Below, piece after piece: positions 8,643 through 19,900 of a stretch of DNA of 64,000 bases. Below the pieces are notes generated by a model. It saw only the letters and a program-made list of their open reading frames with translations, was not told the DNA's origin and did no database searches. Source of the DNA: Rebecca billardiae RCC1528. Its lineage: Eukaryota; Haptophyta. The DNA is taken from NCBI GenBank assembly GCA_965240325.2, contig OZ251222.1, positions 434,001-498,000 of the forward strand, in the 5' to 3' direction. The translations under genes and the position numbers were made by a program. How positions within the stretch are numbered: position 1 is the stretch's first letter; each line of letters starts with the position of its first letter.

Positions 8643-10556
8643 GTGCATGGTTGTATGCGGGCGAGGAGATGGACCCGGAGGGAGTGGCGCAAGGCAGTCG
8701 TCGCTCTGGTCGTGTGCGGCCTCTGCATCTCGTTCATGCCCTTCTGGCTGCTTCTCTCGCACGTGCCGACCGAGCGTAGGACGGAGCGGCTCGCTGAGAC
8801 GCAGCCGCAGAGCTCGACGTCCTTCAGCGTGAGCAGCGCATCGGAGAGCGGCGAGGACATCGATGACATCGAGCAGTGGCTCGACGCCCACCAGGACGAC
8901 GTCGAGCGCGAGCGTCTCACGCTGCTGCGCGAGCTCGAGGGCGCAGAGGAGGTTAGCGAGCCCGAGCGCACCGTCACGACCGGCATCGTCAAGGAGCGCC
9001 GGCACGCGGAGGTGCAGCCGTCGAGGCTCGCGTGCGCGAAGCAGCACTCGCGCTATCGGATCGCGGTTGTCTCGCCATGGGTGACGAATAGTAACTCCTT
9101 TCCCCCGTGGTGCGCACTGCGGCGGCGGCGCAGGCACGCGCGGGTGCGCGCACGAGCGCGCGCCGCCCGGCTCAGTGTCCCCGCCCCCGCCTCGCCGCGC
9201 GCTCCGTCCGCCGCGCGCCGGCAGGTTCTACCCGTACTTTCTGTCCACGCTCGGCCGCTCGAGCTTCCTCGTCGACTGGCTCGTCCTGCACGAGGGCATC
9301 CGCGAGCCGCCGGCCCGGCCCGAGAACGCAAAGTTCATCGACCTCGGCCGCGGCGGGATGGCGCAGCTCGTCGCGTCGACGATCGGCGCGCACATGGGCT
9401 GGGGCGAGCGGAACGTGTCGCGCGCGAACAAGTACCTGCGCTTCGTTATGTACAAGTGGCCGCGCACCATCGCCGAGTACAAGCCGGCGTTCGGCGTGAT
9501 CTTCGCCGCGTACCTGAGCAACTACACGCACTGGGCGTTCAGCGACCTCGACACGCAGTTTGGCGCGCTGCCCAGCTTTGTCGAGCTCGCCGAGCTGCGC
9601 GATTTTGATCTGGTGTCGTACTCGTTCGGCGACCACGACGGGCTGTACCTGCGCGGGCAGTGGACGATGCACCGCAACGCCGCCGAGGTGAACCGCGTGT
9701 GGACCAGCTGCGCGCACCTCGGCACCGAGCTGATCCGTGAGCTCGCCACCAAGGTGAAGTGGATCAAGGTACACGAGTCCAAGCTCAGCGCGAACGGCAC
9801 GCACCGGCAGAACTACCGCAAGCGCTTCATCTCGGCGGAGGGGTGCTACTCGACCGCCGCCTTCGACCCGGCGCGCGGCATGCGCATCAAGATCGCGCAC
9901 AAGCAGTTCGTCGGCCTCTCGACAAAATCGTGCGCGCGCGCACGGCGTGCGCCGAGCAGCGCGCGGCGCGCGCCGCCCCACCCGCACGCGGGCGCGCGCC
10001 GGGCCGCGCGCCCTCGGCGGTCATGGCCAGCCGCACGGCCCGGGAAGTCTTTGCGGACTGCGCGCGCTGCGGCCTCACACACGCGCGTGCGCCCGCGCGT
10101 GCCCCTGCCCGCAGGCGCAACGACGTCATCGTCGTGAACAGCGCCGTGTGGCTGTGTCGCAAGGGCGCGATCGAGGTGCGCGCGCTGCTCGCCAACTCGC
10201 AGCTCGACTGTGACGACACGCTGAAGGGCGTCTTCGACGTCGTCGGCCCGCAGATCCCGCTCACGCCGCTGCGCTCGAAGGCATGCAGCAACTGGATCGC
10301 GCCCGAGTTCCGCGTGTGCGCCAACGCCAGCGTCGTGCGCTCCGGCATGAACGTGTACGTTCACTCGGGCAACTTTAGCGCAGCGGCGGCCGTGCCCAAA
10401 CCGCGCATCCTGCTGCAGAACGGCTGCCAGCAGGCGGCCCTCTTCCACTTCCAGGAGTGGAAGAAGGGATGGGGCGGCCTGAGCCTCTCGCCGTCGACGA
10501 CCCTGGACATGCGAATTTTCAAGATCAACAGCGATGGCGTGTACCGAATCAGTTGA
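8643..10556 (+). CDS. type II membrane glycosyltransferase, DUF6625-like, three exons
   Basis: Exons 8643-9109, 9225-9929 and 10115-10556 join in frame to 537 aa. Both introns (115 and 185 bp) start GTGCGC and end GCAG. The N-terminus has a single hydrophobic anchor (VVALVVCGLCISFMPFWLLL) followed by a Ser/Glu-rich stem, as in Golgi enzymes. Splicing restores PPWFYPYFLSTL, and the next exon has FLVDWLVLHEG. HWAFSDLDTQFGALPSF carries a DxD metal-binding motif. These features resemble the DUF6625 and related glycosyltransferase group that decorates glycans or glycoproteins. Substrate is unknown. The exact first Met is uncertain, since a second in-frame Met lies four codons later. It has no close neighbour in function except the GT fusion at 1407. 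Confidence 0.72.
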
Positions 10557-11130
10557 TGACGTCCCGTCGTCATCATCCCGCCACTAAAGTTCTACTACGT
10601 ACCTGATCCTGGCCAGCGGCCGGCTCATGAACTTCCGTCGGACACGTCGGACAGTGTCAGTGGCGTGCAACGTCGGCTGGCTGCGTACGAGTGACGTGCC
10701 GCTCGGCATTGAAATATGCGCGACGAATATAATAATAATAATAATAATAAAGATAGCAGCGCAGTTATATATATATATATACCACGTCGTTAATATATGG
10801 CGGGCCGTCGTAATTCCAACGGGGCCGCGGAGCTCCGTCGGTCTAACTAGTAAGTCGTAGTAACTGCCTCCCGTCCGCCTCCGACTGGCTGTCTCGAGTG
10901 CCATTGCTGACACAGACAGAACTAGCTGCCGAGTAGTCCGATCTGAAGCTTATTGAGTCATATCTTTGACTACTGCTATGTAAATGATGATCCGACTCAT
11001 ATATAGTAGTCATTGACGACATGCTGACTATATAGCAATAAATCTAGCGCGATGCCGCACTATGTCATGATGTCGCAGCGGATGCGGTTCCGACCGTTGC
11101 AGCGGCAACGACAGTGACTCACGGTAGTAG
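10557..11130. other. AT-rich intergenic region with microsatellites
   Basis: Holds an (AAT)n tract at about 10726-10750 and a short (TA)n tract near 10768-10780. The rest is unique and less GC-rich than the flanking genes. No gene seen. It separates two convergent 3' ends and may supply termination signals, but none can be proven. Confidence 0.6.
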
Positions 11131-12513
11131 TCAACCCAACTCAGCACGCAGTCGCTCGGCGAGCTTTGCGGCGTGGCCCGGTTTCATGCCGAGCGCATCC
11201 GTGCGCTGGAAGTACGTCGCCGGATCTGTGGATGCCAGCCGGTGCATGAACACAAGCGACGGCCCCGAGAAGCCCGCGGCGTGCAGCGCGTGCGCATAAT
11301 CGCCCAAGTCGGCGGATCGGAGCCACGTCGATACGTCCGCCTCCGACATCTGGTGCAGCGCGGAGGAGGGAGGCGCGGTCGGCATCGAGGCGGAGAAGCG
11401 TGCGGACGACCCGTGATGGTGCGCCCCGCCCATCAACGCCGAGCCCTGAGGAGGCGCCCCGTGCCCGCGATGCGCGGCGTGCAGCGCGCCCTCCACGTGT
11501 GGCGGCAGCTCCAACGAGGCGCTCGACGCGCCGAACGGTGGGAGCTGGTAGGAGACGACGGACTGGGTGGGGACGTACTGGAGACGAGGCTGCGCGCGCT
11601 CGGAGTACGCGCTCGCTTTGGCCGCGAGCATCTTGAGCGCATCGTCCACGCGCCCGATGATGGGCGGCTCGGCCCCACCGTACATGGCAGCTGCACCGCC
11701 GTTGAGCATTCCGCTGCCGCCGCGCCCATAGTCCGCCGCGGCGCCAGAGCCGACGAAGCTCGAGGGCACGAGGGCTGTGACAGGCGGTGCCGGCTGAGCA
11801 CCGGCCTTGGCGCGCACCTCGAGACCAACCTCGCGGCGCCAGCGGACAAAGGCTCCTGTCAGCTCGAGCTGGCCAGGCTCGGACGCGACCTTGGACATGG
11901 TGTGCACGAGCTTGCTGACACCCGCCAGATGGTCGGCCTGCCTGATCTGCTCCTGCTGGTCCTTGACGATGTCTTTGAGCTTTGTGATCTTGAGCAGCAG
12001 CGTCGGATCGGCCGCTGCGGGCGTGGGTGGATTGAGGGGCGCGGCCACGCCGGCCGTGTTGCCCGCGTACACGGCAGAACTCGCGAGTGGCGTCGACGGA
12101 AGAGCCATGTGTTGGGTGGTGCCGCCGGAGAATGGTAGCGATACCGATGGGGTTACGGGCGGGTATACCGATGGGGGCCGACCGGGCGTCTCTGGCGCAT
12201 ATGGCGGCGGCACGCCCGGCGCGGTCGGCGGAGCAGGCTGACCGCACCCGTCCACCACCGCGAGTGGCGTCGACGTAGGATCCACAAACTGGGTGGCGCC
12301 GCCGGTCGTTGGAAGCGACGAGGACCAAGTTGCGGGTGGGTAGACTGATGGGGGCTGACCGGGCGTCCCGGGCGCATATGGCGCCGGCACGCCACCTGGC
12401 GCGGTCGGGGGAGCAGGTTGCCCGAACCCGTCCACCATGCCTCGAGTCCTCGACGGCCAGAGTTGCTGTTTCCGAAGACGCCTGGGCTGGACCGTTCCAA
12501 GTGCCGCCGCCAC
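11131..12513 (-). CDS. SAM-domain protein with proline-rich tandem repeats
   Basis: 460 aa, unspliced as read. Residues about 25-150 contain two copies of a roughly 60-residue Pro/Gly/Thr-rich unit beginning VDGFGQPAPPTAPG and VDGCGQPAPPTAPG. A short coiled coil follows (LLLKITKLKDIVKDQQEQIR). The last 70 residues form a sterile alpha motif: MSEADVSTWLRSADLGDYA, then FMHRLASTDPATYFQ and MKPGHAAKLAERLRAEL. SAM domains mediate protein or RNA binding, often by polymerising. The middle is low complexity. The start lies only 132 bp from the HOP2 start on the other strand, so the two may share a promoter. Specific function is unknown. An upstream exon cannot be excluded because the first 25 residues lack features. 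Confidence 0.8.
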   Translation of the reverse strand: MAAALGTVQPRRLRKQQLWPSRTRGMVDGFGQPAPPTAPGGVPAPYAPGTPGQPPSVYPPATWSSSLPTTGGATQFVDPTSTPLAVVDGCGQPAPPTAPGVPPPYAPETPGRPPSVYPPVTPSVSLPFSGGTTQHMALPSTPLASSAVYAGNTAGVAAPLNPPTPAAADPTLLLKITKLKDIVKDQQEQIRQADHLAGVSKLVHTMSKVASEPGQLELTGAFVRWRREVGLEVRAKAGAQPAPPVTALVPSSFVGSGAAADYGRGGSGMLNGGAAAMYGGAEPPIIGRVDDALKMLAAKASAYSERAQPRLQYVPTQSVVSYQLPPFGASSASLELPPHVEGALHAAHRGHGAPPQGSALMGGAHHHGSSARFSASMPTAPPSSALHQMSEADVSTWLRSADLGDYAHALHAAGFSGPSLVFMHRLASTDPATYFQRTDALGMKPGHAAKLAERLRAELG

Positions 12514-12644
12514 CAGAGTCCTGAGCCACCAGGCCCGTGGGTCCGGGTGCGAGCACCTTGGTTTCCGTTGGCACCTTGCGTTGGGACTCTCGGAAAGCCG
12601 CTAAGCCGCGCGGGTGCGCTGGGCGCTCGAGGAGCTGCGACGCC
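12514..12644. promoter_or_regulatory. short divergent promoter region between SAM gene and HOP2
   Basis: 131 bp separate the proposed start codons of two divergent genes, so promoters for both are expected within it or overlapping the first codons. No TATA box is visible. Inferred from arrangement only. Confidence 0.35.
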
Positions 12645-14108
12645 ATGGAAGACGACGACTTCCAGCAGGCGGCTGCGCCGCCCGCCGCGCAGTCTAAGTC
12701 GCGCCTCAAGCTGAAGAAGAAGGACTCGAGCTCGTCGAGCCGCGCGCCAAAGCCCGCATCTGTGCACGTGCAGTCGATCGGCGGCGGCAGCAGCGGTGGC
12801 GCGGCGGGCGGGCCCCCACGCGGGCCCGGAGCCGCAGCGTCGCCTGTGGCCGCGCCCACGCAGCCAGACGCGTCGGCGACGCCGGTCGGTGCTGAGAAGC
12901 AGGTCTGCCGAGCGTCAGCCCCCGGCGCAGGCCCGTCGGCGCAGCCGCTCGCCGAGGCTGTCCAGAACACGCAGCCGGAGAGCTCGCCGTCGCAGCCCCC
13001 GGCGTCCGGCAAGCGCAAGGCGAGCGCGTCCGCGGGCGAGGGCGCAGCGTCGCAGCCCAAGGCAAAGGCTGCGCGCTCGACGCCCAAGTCCACACCGCGC
13101 AAGACCACGCCCAAAACCTCGCCGGCCTCGGCCACGCCGAAGGGCGGCAGGCTAGGCGAGCAGGACGCGCTCGGCTTGGTCGAGGCCATGGTGCTGCGCA
13201 AGAACAAGCCGATCAACGGGCAGGTGGTCTCGGACGCGCTGCTGGGCGACGGGCACAAGGTGTCCAAGCCGGCCGTGGAGAAGCACCTCGCCACGCTCGT
13301 CGAGAAGGGCAGCGTCCTGCACCACGAGTGGGGCAAGGCGAAGCTGTGGTGGGCGTGCCAAGAGCAGCTGGCACAGTCGAGCGACGGCGGCGTGGACGCC
13401 AAGCTCACGGCACTCGAGGGGCGCTTGCCCGAGATGAAGCAGCGCGCGAAGGCGGTTGCCCAGGGTGCGCGGCTGCGCGCGCGTTGCGTGCCCTGCACCC
13501 AACACGCCCTGCCTGGGAGGCGACGCCGTCGTCGCACTCACCGCCGCCCGTGCGCCCGCGCGCTCGCGCGCCCGTGCGCCCGCGCGCCCGCGCGCCGCGT
13601 CGCCGCAGCCGTGCTGGACGTGAAGAAGATGGCCACCTTCGAGCAGCTGGGCGAGCAGCTCGAGGCGGAGGAGGCGGCGTGCGCGGCGCTGAGGGAGCGC
13701 CTCGCGGAGCGGGTGCGCGCGCCCGCGCCGTACGTCGCGAGGGGCCGCGGCCTTCGCGCGAGCCGCGCGCGTCCGAGTCGCGCACTCAGCGCCACGCACG
13801 CCCCGCACGCCCCGCATGCATCACGCTGCCCGCGCGCGCTCGCGCGCTCGCAGGAGGCGGCTGCGAAAGGCGAGCTGAAGCGCTCCTTCACCGCCGCTGA
13901 GACGAAGAAGCTGCGCACTGCGCACGAGAAGCTGCGCAAGGAGTGGCAGCGGCGAAAGCTGATGCTGAAGGACAAGCTGCTCGAGTACATCGAGGCGTCG
14001 TCGAAGAAGCTGCCCGCGCTCGTCGAGGAGCTCGGCTTCGAGCTCGACGAGGACGTCGGCGTCGACGCAGCCGAGTACGGCGTCAAGTGCAAGTGGCCAC
14101 AAAAGTGA
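12645..14108 (+). CDS. HOP2: HOP2/PSMC3IP-type homologous pairing protein, three exons
   Basis: Exons 12645-13464, 13609-13712 and 13854-14108 give 392 aa. The core matches the TBPIP/HOP2 family: a winged helix (LGEQDALGLVEAMVLRKNKP...KPAVEKHLATLVEKGSV), a leucine-rich coiled coil, and the C-terminal signature LRKEWQRRKLMLKDKLLEY with LPALVEELGFELDEDVGV. HOP2 works with MND1 to stabilise DMC1/RAD51 filaments during meiotic strand exchange in the nucleus. Residues 1-170 are a Ser/Pro/Lys-rich extension, which makes the protein longer than the usual 215-230 aa. Both introns start GTGCGC, end GCAG, are multiples of three (144 and 141 bp) and lack in-frame stops, so retained forms would still be readable. 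Start chosen at MEDDDFQQ; an in-frame Met at 12537 is possible. Confidence 0.92.
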   Translation: MEDDDFQQAAAPPAAQSKSRLKLKKKDSSSSSRAPKPASVHVQSIGGGSSGGAAGGPPRGPGAAASPVAAPTQPDASATPVGAEKQVCRASAPGAGPSAQPLAEAVQNTQPESSPSQPPASGKRKASASAGEGAASQPKAKAARSTPKSTPRKTTPKTSPASATPKGGRLGEQDALGLVEAMVLRKNKPINGQVVSDALLGDGHKVSKPAVEKHLATLVEKGSVLHHEWGKAKLWWACQEQLAQSSDGGVDAKLTALEGRLPEMKQRAKAVAQGARLRARCVPCTQHALPGRRRRRRTHRRPCARALARPCARAPARRVAAAVLDVKKMATFEQLGEQLEAEEAACAALRERLAERVRAPAPYVARGRGLRASRARPSRALSATHAPHAPHASRCPRALARSQEAAAKGELKRSFTAAETKKLRTAHEKLRKEWQRRKLMLKDKLLEYIEASSKKLPALVEELGFELDEDVGVDAAEYGVKCKWPQK

Positions 14109-14400
14109 TGATGAGCAACCTGCCGAGCGCGGCGCGCCTGCGCTACTCCGGAGCCGTGCTGGTGCCCACAGTGTGAGTGATCAACAGTGAACTGATGAAC
14201 AACAACGGTGTGACGACTGAAAAGGCCTGTCAAGGCGTGATGAACACTCACGCTGCTTCGTCACCGTGCTGTCCTGGGCAGTCACTGGGAGTCGTCCGTG
14301 CCGGGCGGGAAAATTCCGCCGCCGGCGCCGAACGGCCGAATAGCCGAGCATCATTCATGACGTCAGAGCGTCACGCGCGAACGGTCAGAGCAGGCTTCCG

Positions 14401-16414
14401 ATGGCGTCCACCACGCAGGGTGCTCCGCCGGGCTCGCCCCCGGAGGAGGACGTGCCTCCGTCGCGCAGCAGGGGGCGGGTGTCGATCTCGCAGTCGCTGA
14501 ACGACCTCGCCGATGCAATCAAGAGCATCGAGAGCGTGGAGGAGCTGCTCGCTGTCGAGCGGCCGCCGCCGGCCAAGGACCCGCTGCTCTCGGCTGACGC
14601 GAGCCGTCGTGACGCGCTAGACGCGGTGGCGATCGCCATCACCACGTTCATCCTCTACTCGGCCATCTACTTCATCAAGGCCTCGCCATTTGCCGCCCAC
14701 TGGGAGGGCGAGAGCTTCTGCGGCATGCACTTCAAGTCTGCGCTCGGCCTCGCAATGTCGCTTGGCTATCTCGTCGGCAAGGGGCCTTCGCTGGCCTTCA
14801 CGCCCAAGCTCGCTCCGGAGCACCTGCTCGCGGCCGTGCTCGGGGTGGTGATCCTCTCGGGTGGGGCGCTCGTGTTCGCCGCCGTGCTGCCGCCGGGCGG
14901 CCTGGTCGTGTGCACCTTCGTCACCAGCTTCTGCCTCGCGCCCTCGTGGTCACTGATGATCCGCTTCTGCGAGGGCCGCGTGCGCACCGACGCAATCATC
15001 TCCTTCGTGAGCTTCTCGTTCATCGGCATGTCCGGCGTGGTCAAGTCGATCGGCGCGTGGCTCGTCGGGTCGTGCGGCTTCTCCGAGCGCGCGATGGTCT
15101 CCGCGTGCTCCTCCTTCGGCATCGTGGTCGGCAGCGTCGCCGCGGTGGTGCTCTTCCGCCTCCCACCGCCCTCGGTGACCGACCGCGCGCTCCGTGGCGA
15201 GCGCCGCCGGATCGCATCGATCACGAAGGAGGGGTGGATGCTCCTGCAGCGCTACGGCGTGGGGATCTGCCTCTCGACCACGGCGTACGTGCTGATCGGC
15301 ACGCTGCGCACGCTGCGCGACTACTTCCAGCCCGAGATCTTTGCGGCCGCCGGGCTGCGGCCAGAGGCGATGGCGCTGAGTGAGATGCTGATCGGCGTGT
15401 TCGTGCTGAGCGTGGTCGGCTCGTTCTCGCTCATCCTCAACTCGTGGCGCGCGTTCAACGTGGTCATCGCGACGGTCACGTGCGGCAGCCTCGCCGTGAC
15501 GCTGTGCACGCTCGGCTGGCAGCTCGGCTGGATCGGCGGCTACGTGTGGGCGATCGGGGTGGGCTCAGGCATCTTCTTTGCTTGTGCGCGCTCGGCCGCT
15601 GCGCCGCACCCGTGCGCGCGCGCCCACCCTGCGCGGCGGCTGTGCTGACGCGTCCTCGCACACCGCGCGCACCGCGCGCCGCCCCACAGACATGCCCCTC
15701 GGCTGCGTCCTCTTCGACCGCCTCCTCGCCTCCGCGCGCGAGCAGCTCACCACCTCGATGTTCTCTCTGCTCTCAGACGCGGCGGTCACGCTCGCCGTGT
15801 CGGTCGTGCTGATCGTGAAGGAGGTGGCGGCGGCGCGGGCTGGCGCGGCGGCAGGGGGCGACGCGTCCGCCGTCGTCGACCTGGGCTCCGGCGCGAACGG
15901 CACCAACGCCACCGCCCCGTCGGCCCTCGACTCGCCGATGCCGCCCGAGCACGCGGCTGCCGCCGGCGACGACATGGCCGACTTCTTTGCGAGCTCGTGC
16001 GTCGCCGTCGGCGTGACGGTCGCCGTGCTCACGCTGGCGGCGGGCGTGGCGTACAACCTCGCGATCGCGAAGGCCCGCGTCAAGCTGGCGGACAACGTCC
16101 TCGGCCCGGGGACGGCCAGCCTGCCCCCTGACGCCGCGGACAGGCTCGACGAGTCGCACGCATTCGACGTGCCGCGCATCGCCAGCAGCCTCTCCGGCCT
16201 GTTTGGTGAGCCGATGACGTCTGAGGTGCGCTCGCCTCGCGTGTCGCTCAAGTTCAACTTCCCGTCGTCGAAGGAGCAGCCGCTGCTCGACTCGGAGGCC
16301 GGTCAATACCGCGACCACGACTCGTCCGACGGCGATGATGCCGCTGGCGGTGGCGGTGCGACGACCTCTGGAGGTGCGGCGAGGCGTGCGGGGCCGGGGG
16401 CGGAGATGATGTAG
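14401..16414 (+). CDS. DUF5690-family MFS-like membrane transporter, two exons
   Basis: Exons 14401-15583 and 15690-16414 join to 635 aa. The 106-bp intron starts GTGCGC and ends CACAG; splicing restores GIFFAYMPLGCVLFDRLLA, a stretch typical of DUF5690 proteins. About a dozen hydrophobic helices are seen, starting at IAIAITTFILYSAIYFIKA, with a loop RTLRDYFQPEIFAAAG also typical of the family. The first 80 residues and the last 90 are polar and probably cytosolic; the tail ends in Asp/Gly-rich low complexity. An insert with NGTNATA between late helices could carry N-glycans if it faces the lumen. Substrate is unknown. The gene is co-directional with HOP2, 292 bp downstream. Confidence 0.8.
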
Positions 16415-16602
16415 CAGTACGGTTACAATACCAGTACGGCGAGCACGACGACTTGCTGAAGTAGTCACTATGCCACTAAGCAGCGCCTCGCGCTGCGCGT
16501 ACTACGACGATATATTATATTCGTCCGACGACGCCGGCCCGCGGATAATAATGTTGATGAAGCAGTCGTCGTTGGCGTACTCGTTTGTCATCAATGTCAT
16601 CC

Positions 16603-16633
<31 letters not shown>

Positions 16634-16968
16634 TAGAGAGAGAGAGAGAGAGAGTAGAGATCGATATACGATCGATCATATATATATATATATATATACA
16701 ACTTATATTATTACTACCATTATTATTGACAGTGCTGTCACAATATATGACGACGGCGCGCGCGGCGCGCGCAACGTGGATCCGCGGCGGACGACGACGA
16801 TGATGAATATATATGCTGCATGATGGCAGCAGCATCAACGATGATGATGATAACGTCGTCGCGACGTTGCAGTAGTATGCTGAGCAGCGTCGTCCTCGTG
16901 TGAGCGTCGTCGGCGAGCTCCTCAATCGCCAGCCCGCCAAGCGCGCACTCGCGCGCGCTGATTCGGCT
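16415..16968. other. intergenic region with GA and TA microsatellites
   Basis: A purine tract (GA)n with two interruptions lies at 16605-16659, followed by (TA)n at about 16678-16697, then TTATTA-rich DNA. No gene recognised. The region lies between convergent 3' ends. Confidence 0.7.
16605..16659 (+). repeat. (GA)n polypurine tract
   Basis: About 55 bases of GA dinucleotides with two CTA/TA interruptions. Long polypurine mirror repeats can form triplex DNA in vitro; any role here is unknown. Confidence 0.9.
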
Positions 16969-19900
16969 TTAAGCCAGGCTGCCGCCCCGCCCATTGACCA
17001 GCCAGCCCATGCAGCGGCCGGCGCCGGAGGCGAGCGCCTCGTTGATCGCGCGGCCGAGCAGGACCCCGCCGCCGAGCGCGCCGCGTGCCGCAGAGTCGGC
17101 CGCCATCGCGAGCGCCGTGAGGCACGGCTCGATGAGCGCGAGGCGCTGCGCCTCCGCAAGGCCCCAGCTGAGCATCATGCGCCGCGTCTTGGCGCGGCCG
17201 AAGCGGTTGGCGTACACGATCGCAAAGAAGGCAGACAGGCAGAGCGTACACACAGCGAGCGCCCAGCCGAGCGCCGTGCGCGCGCGCCCTCCGCGCGGCG
17301 GTGGCACGGCGCGCGCCGCGCAGCACGGCAGCCAGCGGGCGGCGCGCGCGGCGCGCCGGAGCCGCCGCCGCGCGTCCGCCTCGACGCGCCGCGTGTACCA
17401 GCCGCAGAGGGCGTCGAACGTGATGCGCCCGTCAGAGCGCGCACTCGGGTCCAAGCTGTCGGCCGCGCTCGGCCGCGCTCCGGAGTGCCGGCTTGGCGCT
17501 GCGGCCGGCGCCGGCGCCGCGCCGCCGCCGAGCTCGACGATCGCGCTGTGCGCCGCGCGGCGGTCGAAGCCCAGCTCGAGCAGGAAGCGCAGCGCGGCCG
17601 AGCTGTCCAGGCCGCCGCTGAAGAGCGGGTCGGCGAGCACGAAGCGGTAGCGCAGCAGAGAGGCGGACGCGGAGTCGAGCCCGTGCGCGTGCGGCGCGGA
17701 CAGCACGGACAGCGACTTGAGCGTGGCGTTGAGCGTTGCGTCTGTGAGGTCGGACGCGTCGGCGAGGGAGAGGGCGTCCTCGGCGCCCGTGGTGCGCCGG
17801 CTGGTGAGCTTGCTGCCGCGCACGGGGGGCGGCAGCGGCGAGAGCCCCGCCGCGCGCAGCCGCTCGGACTCTGTCGGCGCCTCGAAGCGCGAGGCTGCCG
17901 ACGGGAGGAAGCGCCCCAGGTCCAGCGGCGTGGCTCTGGTCGGGCCGAGCGCGCACGAGCCGGCGGCGAGAGCGGCGGGCTGTGCGCACGCCAGGCTGGC
18001 CGACCGGCACGCGGGCGCGCGCGGGCGGGAGCCTGCGCTGCGCGCGCGCGCGCCCGGCCGCGCGCCGACCGCCCCTGACGACGCGGCAGCCGTGCCGCCC
18101 GCAGGCAGCTGCAGGCATGAGGGGCGCGCCGGCTCGGCGTGAGGCGGCGCGTCCGCGTGCGGTGCCGGCGGACGGTCGCCTGCAGCCGACGTCGGGCGCG
18201 GCGGCGCATCGAGCGGCGGCGAGCCGGGGGGCGAGAGCGGCGGCGTGCTCGGCCGACACTCGCTGCCGGCCGCGCCGCCGCCGCCTCCGCCGGCGTGCGG
18301 CGGCCTTGGCTTGGACTTTGCGCGGCGCTCCGGCTGGAGCGGCGAGGCGGCGGAGCGCGGCGAGGGCCAGGCGCGCGCCGTGCCGGCCGTGGAGATGGAG
18401 AGCGCGGAGCACGGGCCGACGGACGGGCTCCCCCGCGAGCGCAGCGCGGAGAAGGGCCCCGTGCTGCTGCCCGGTGCCGGACTGCAGCTGCAGCTGGGCG
18501 TGCTGCCCAGCGAGAGACCAAAGCTCAGCCGCAGAACGCGCCCGCACAGCCTGACGCCCCTGGCGGCGGCGGCGGCTTCGGCGGCGCCATCGGCGCCGCC
18601 CTCCGCGCCGCCGCCCTCCGCGCCCCACCACGCGTCGCTCGCGCAGGCCAGAGGAGGCGCGTCGCGGAGGACGAGCGTACGCTCAGGCGAGAGCTGCGCC
18701 GTGCCCGGTGACACGGGCAGCGGTGGGCGCGCGCGCGCGCGCGCGCAGCGCAGTTGCGTGGCCGGCGAGTGCGCGGGGCTCTGCCCGCGGTCGCTCGCGC
18801 CGCCGCGCTGCGTGGCGCCCGCGCTGTGCTCGGAGTCGGGCGCGTCCGCCAGGTACGCTGCGGAGCGGCGCTGCGCGCGGCCGGCGCAGCCGACGGCGCC
18901 GTTGGCCACGCAGCTGAGCGGAGCCTCACGGCTGCGCGCGCGCGCGAGCGGCGACGGCGCGTGCACGCGCGTCGTCGCGCCGAAGGGCGGCGGCGGCGGG
19001 CGGCGCGGTGCGCACGCGCGCGGCGGGTCCGCCGCGGGGCACACACGCCCGACGGCCTCCACGCGCGGCGAGCCTGCGGGCGGCTGCGCCGAGGGCGCGC
19101 GCCGCGGCGGCTGCGCGCGCAAAAGGCGCGCAACCCGCCGCGCGCCGAGCGCGGCGCCGCTGCGTCCTGTGCGCGCCGTGTGCTCGCGCAGGGCCTGCTC
19201 GGTGAGCAGCTGCGCCACGGCCGGCGCGCGCGCGCCTGCGGTGCCCGCGGCCCACGGCTGTGCTGTGCCGCAGCCTGGCAGCACCGCGGCAGCGGAGGCC
19301 TCGGGCAGGCACAACTCGGCGCCAAGGCGAGTGCCGCCAGGGGCGCTGCCGTCGTCGGACGAGGCCGCGAGCCCTCTCCGGGTGCCCGCGCCAGCGCCGC
19401 CGACGAAGCGCGCGGGCGCGCTCAAGCGCGCGAGGCGCGTTGCAGAGGGCTGCGGGCCGCCGCCGCCACCGGTGGCCAGCACCGGCTCCTGTGACCAGCA
19501 GGGGGGCGGCGGGGCCGGTGCAGATGGCGCAGCCAGAAGCGCTCCGGCGCGCGCGCTCCGCGTGGCGAGGCCGGCACAGAGCGCGGCGCCGTCCCGCGCT
19601 GCGCCGACCCCGTCGGCCCCGTCGGCGAAGCGCTCGCCGCCATCTAGGGAGCCGCCGTCCCTCGGTCGGTCCTTCGAGCCGTCCGGACTCGGAGAGTCCG
19701 GAGGGGTGCTCCCTTCGAGCGAGATGGCGAGCCGAGGCGGCTGCGGCGGCGGTGCGCGGCCGCGCGCCGCCGTCGTCTGAGCGCGCGCGCCTCCGCGCGG
19801 CTCGGTGTGCGTGGGCACCACGCGCTCGTCGGCCATGCTGGACGCCGTGCGTGCGCCCAGTCTGGGCAAGCGCGCGCCGCCGCACGCGCAGAGCACGCGC

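Noticed and set aside
11141-13537. 798-aa minus-strand frame across the SAM gene and HOP2
   Set aside because: It overlaps a clear SAM domain in another frame and HOP2 on the opposite strand; its own translation shows no motif.
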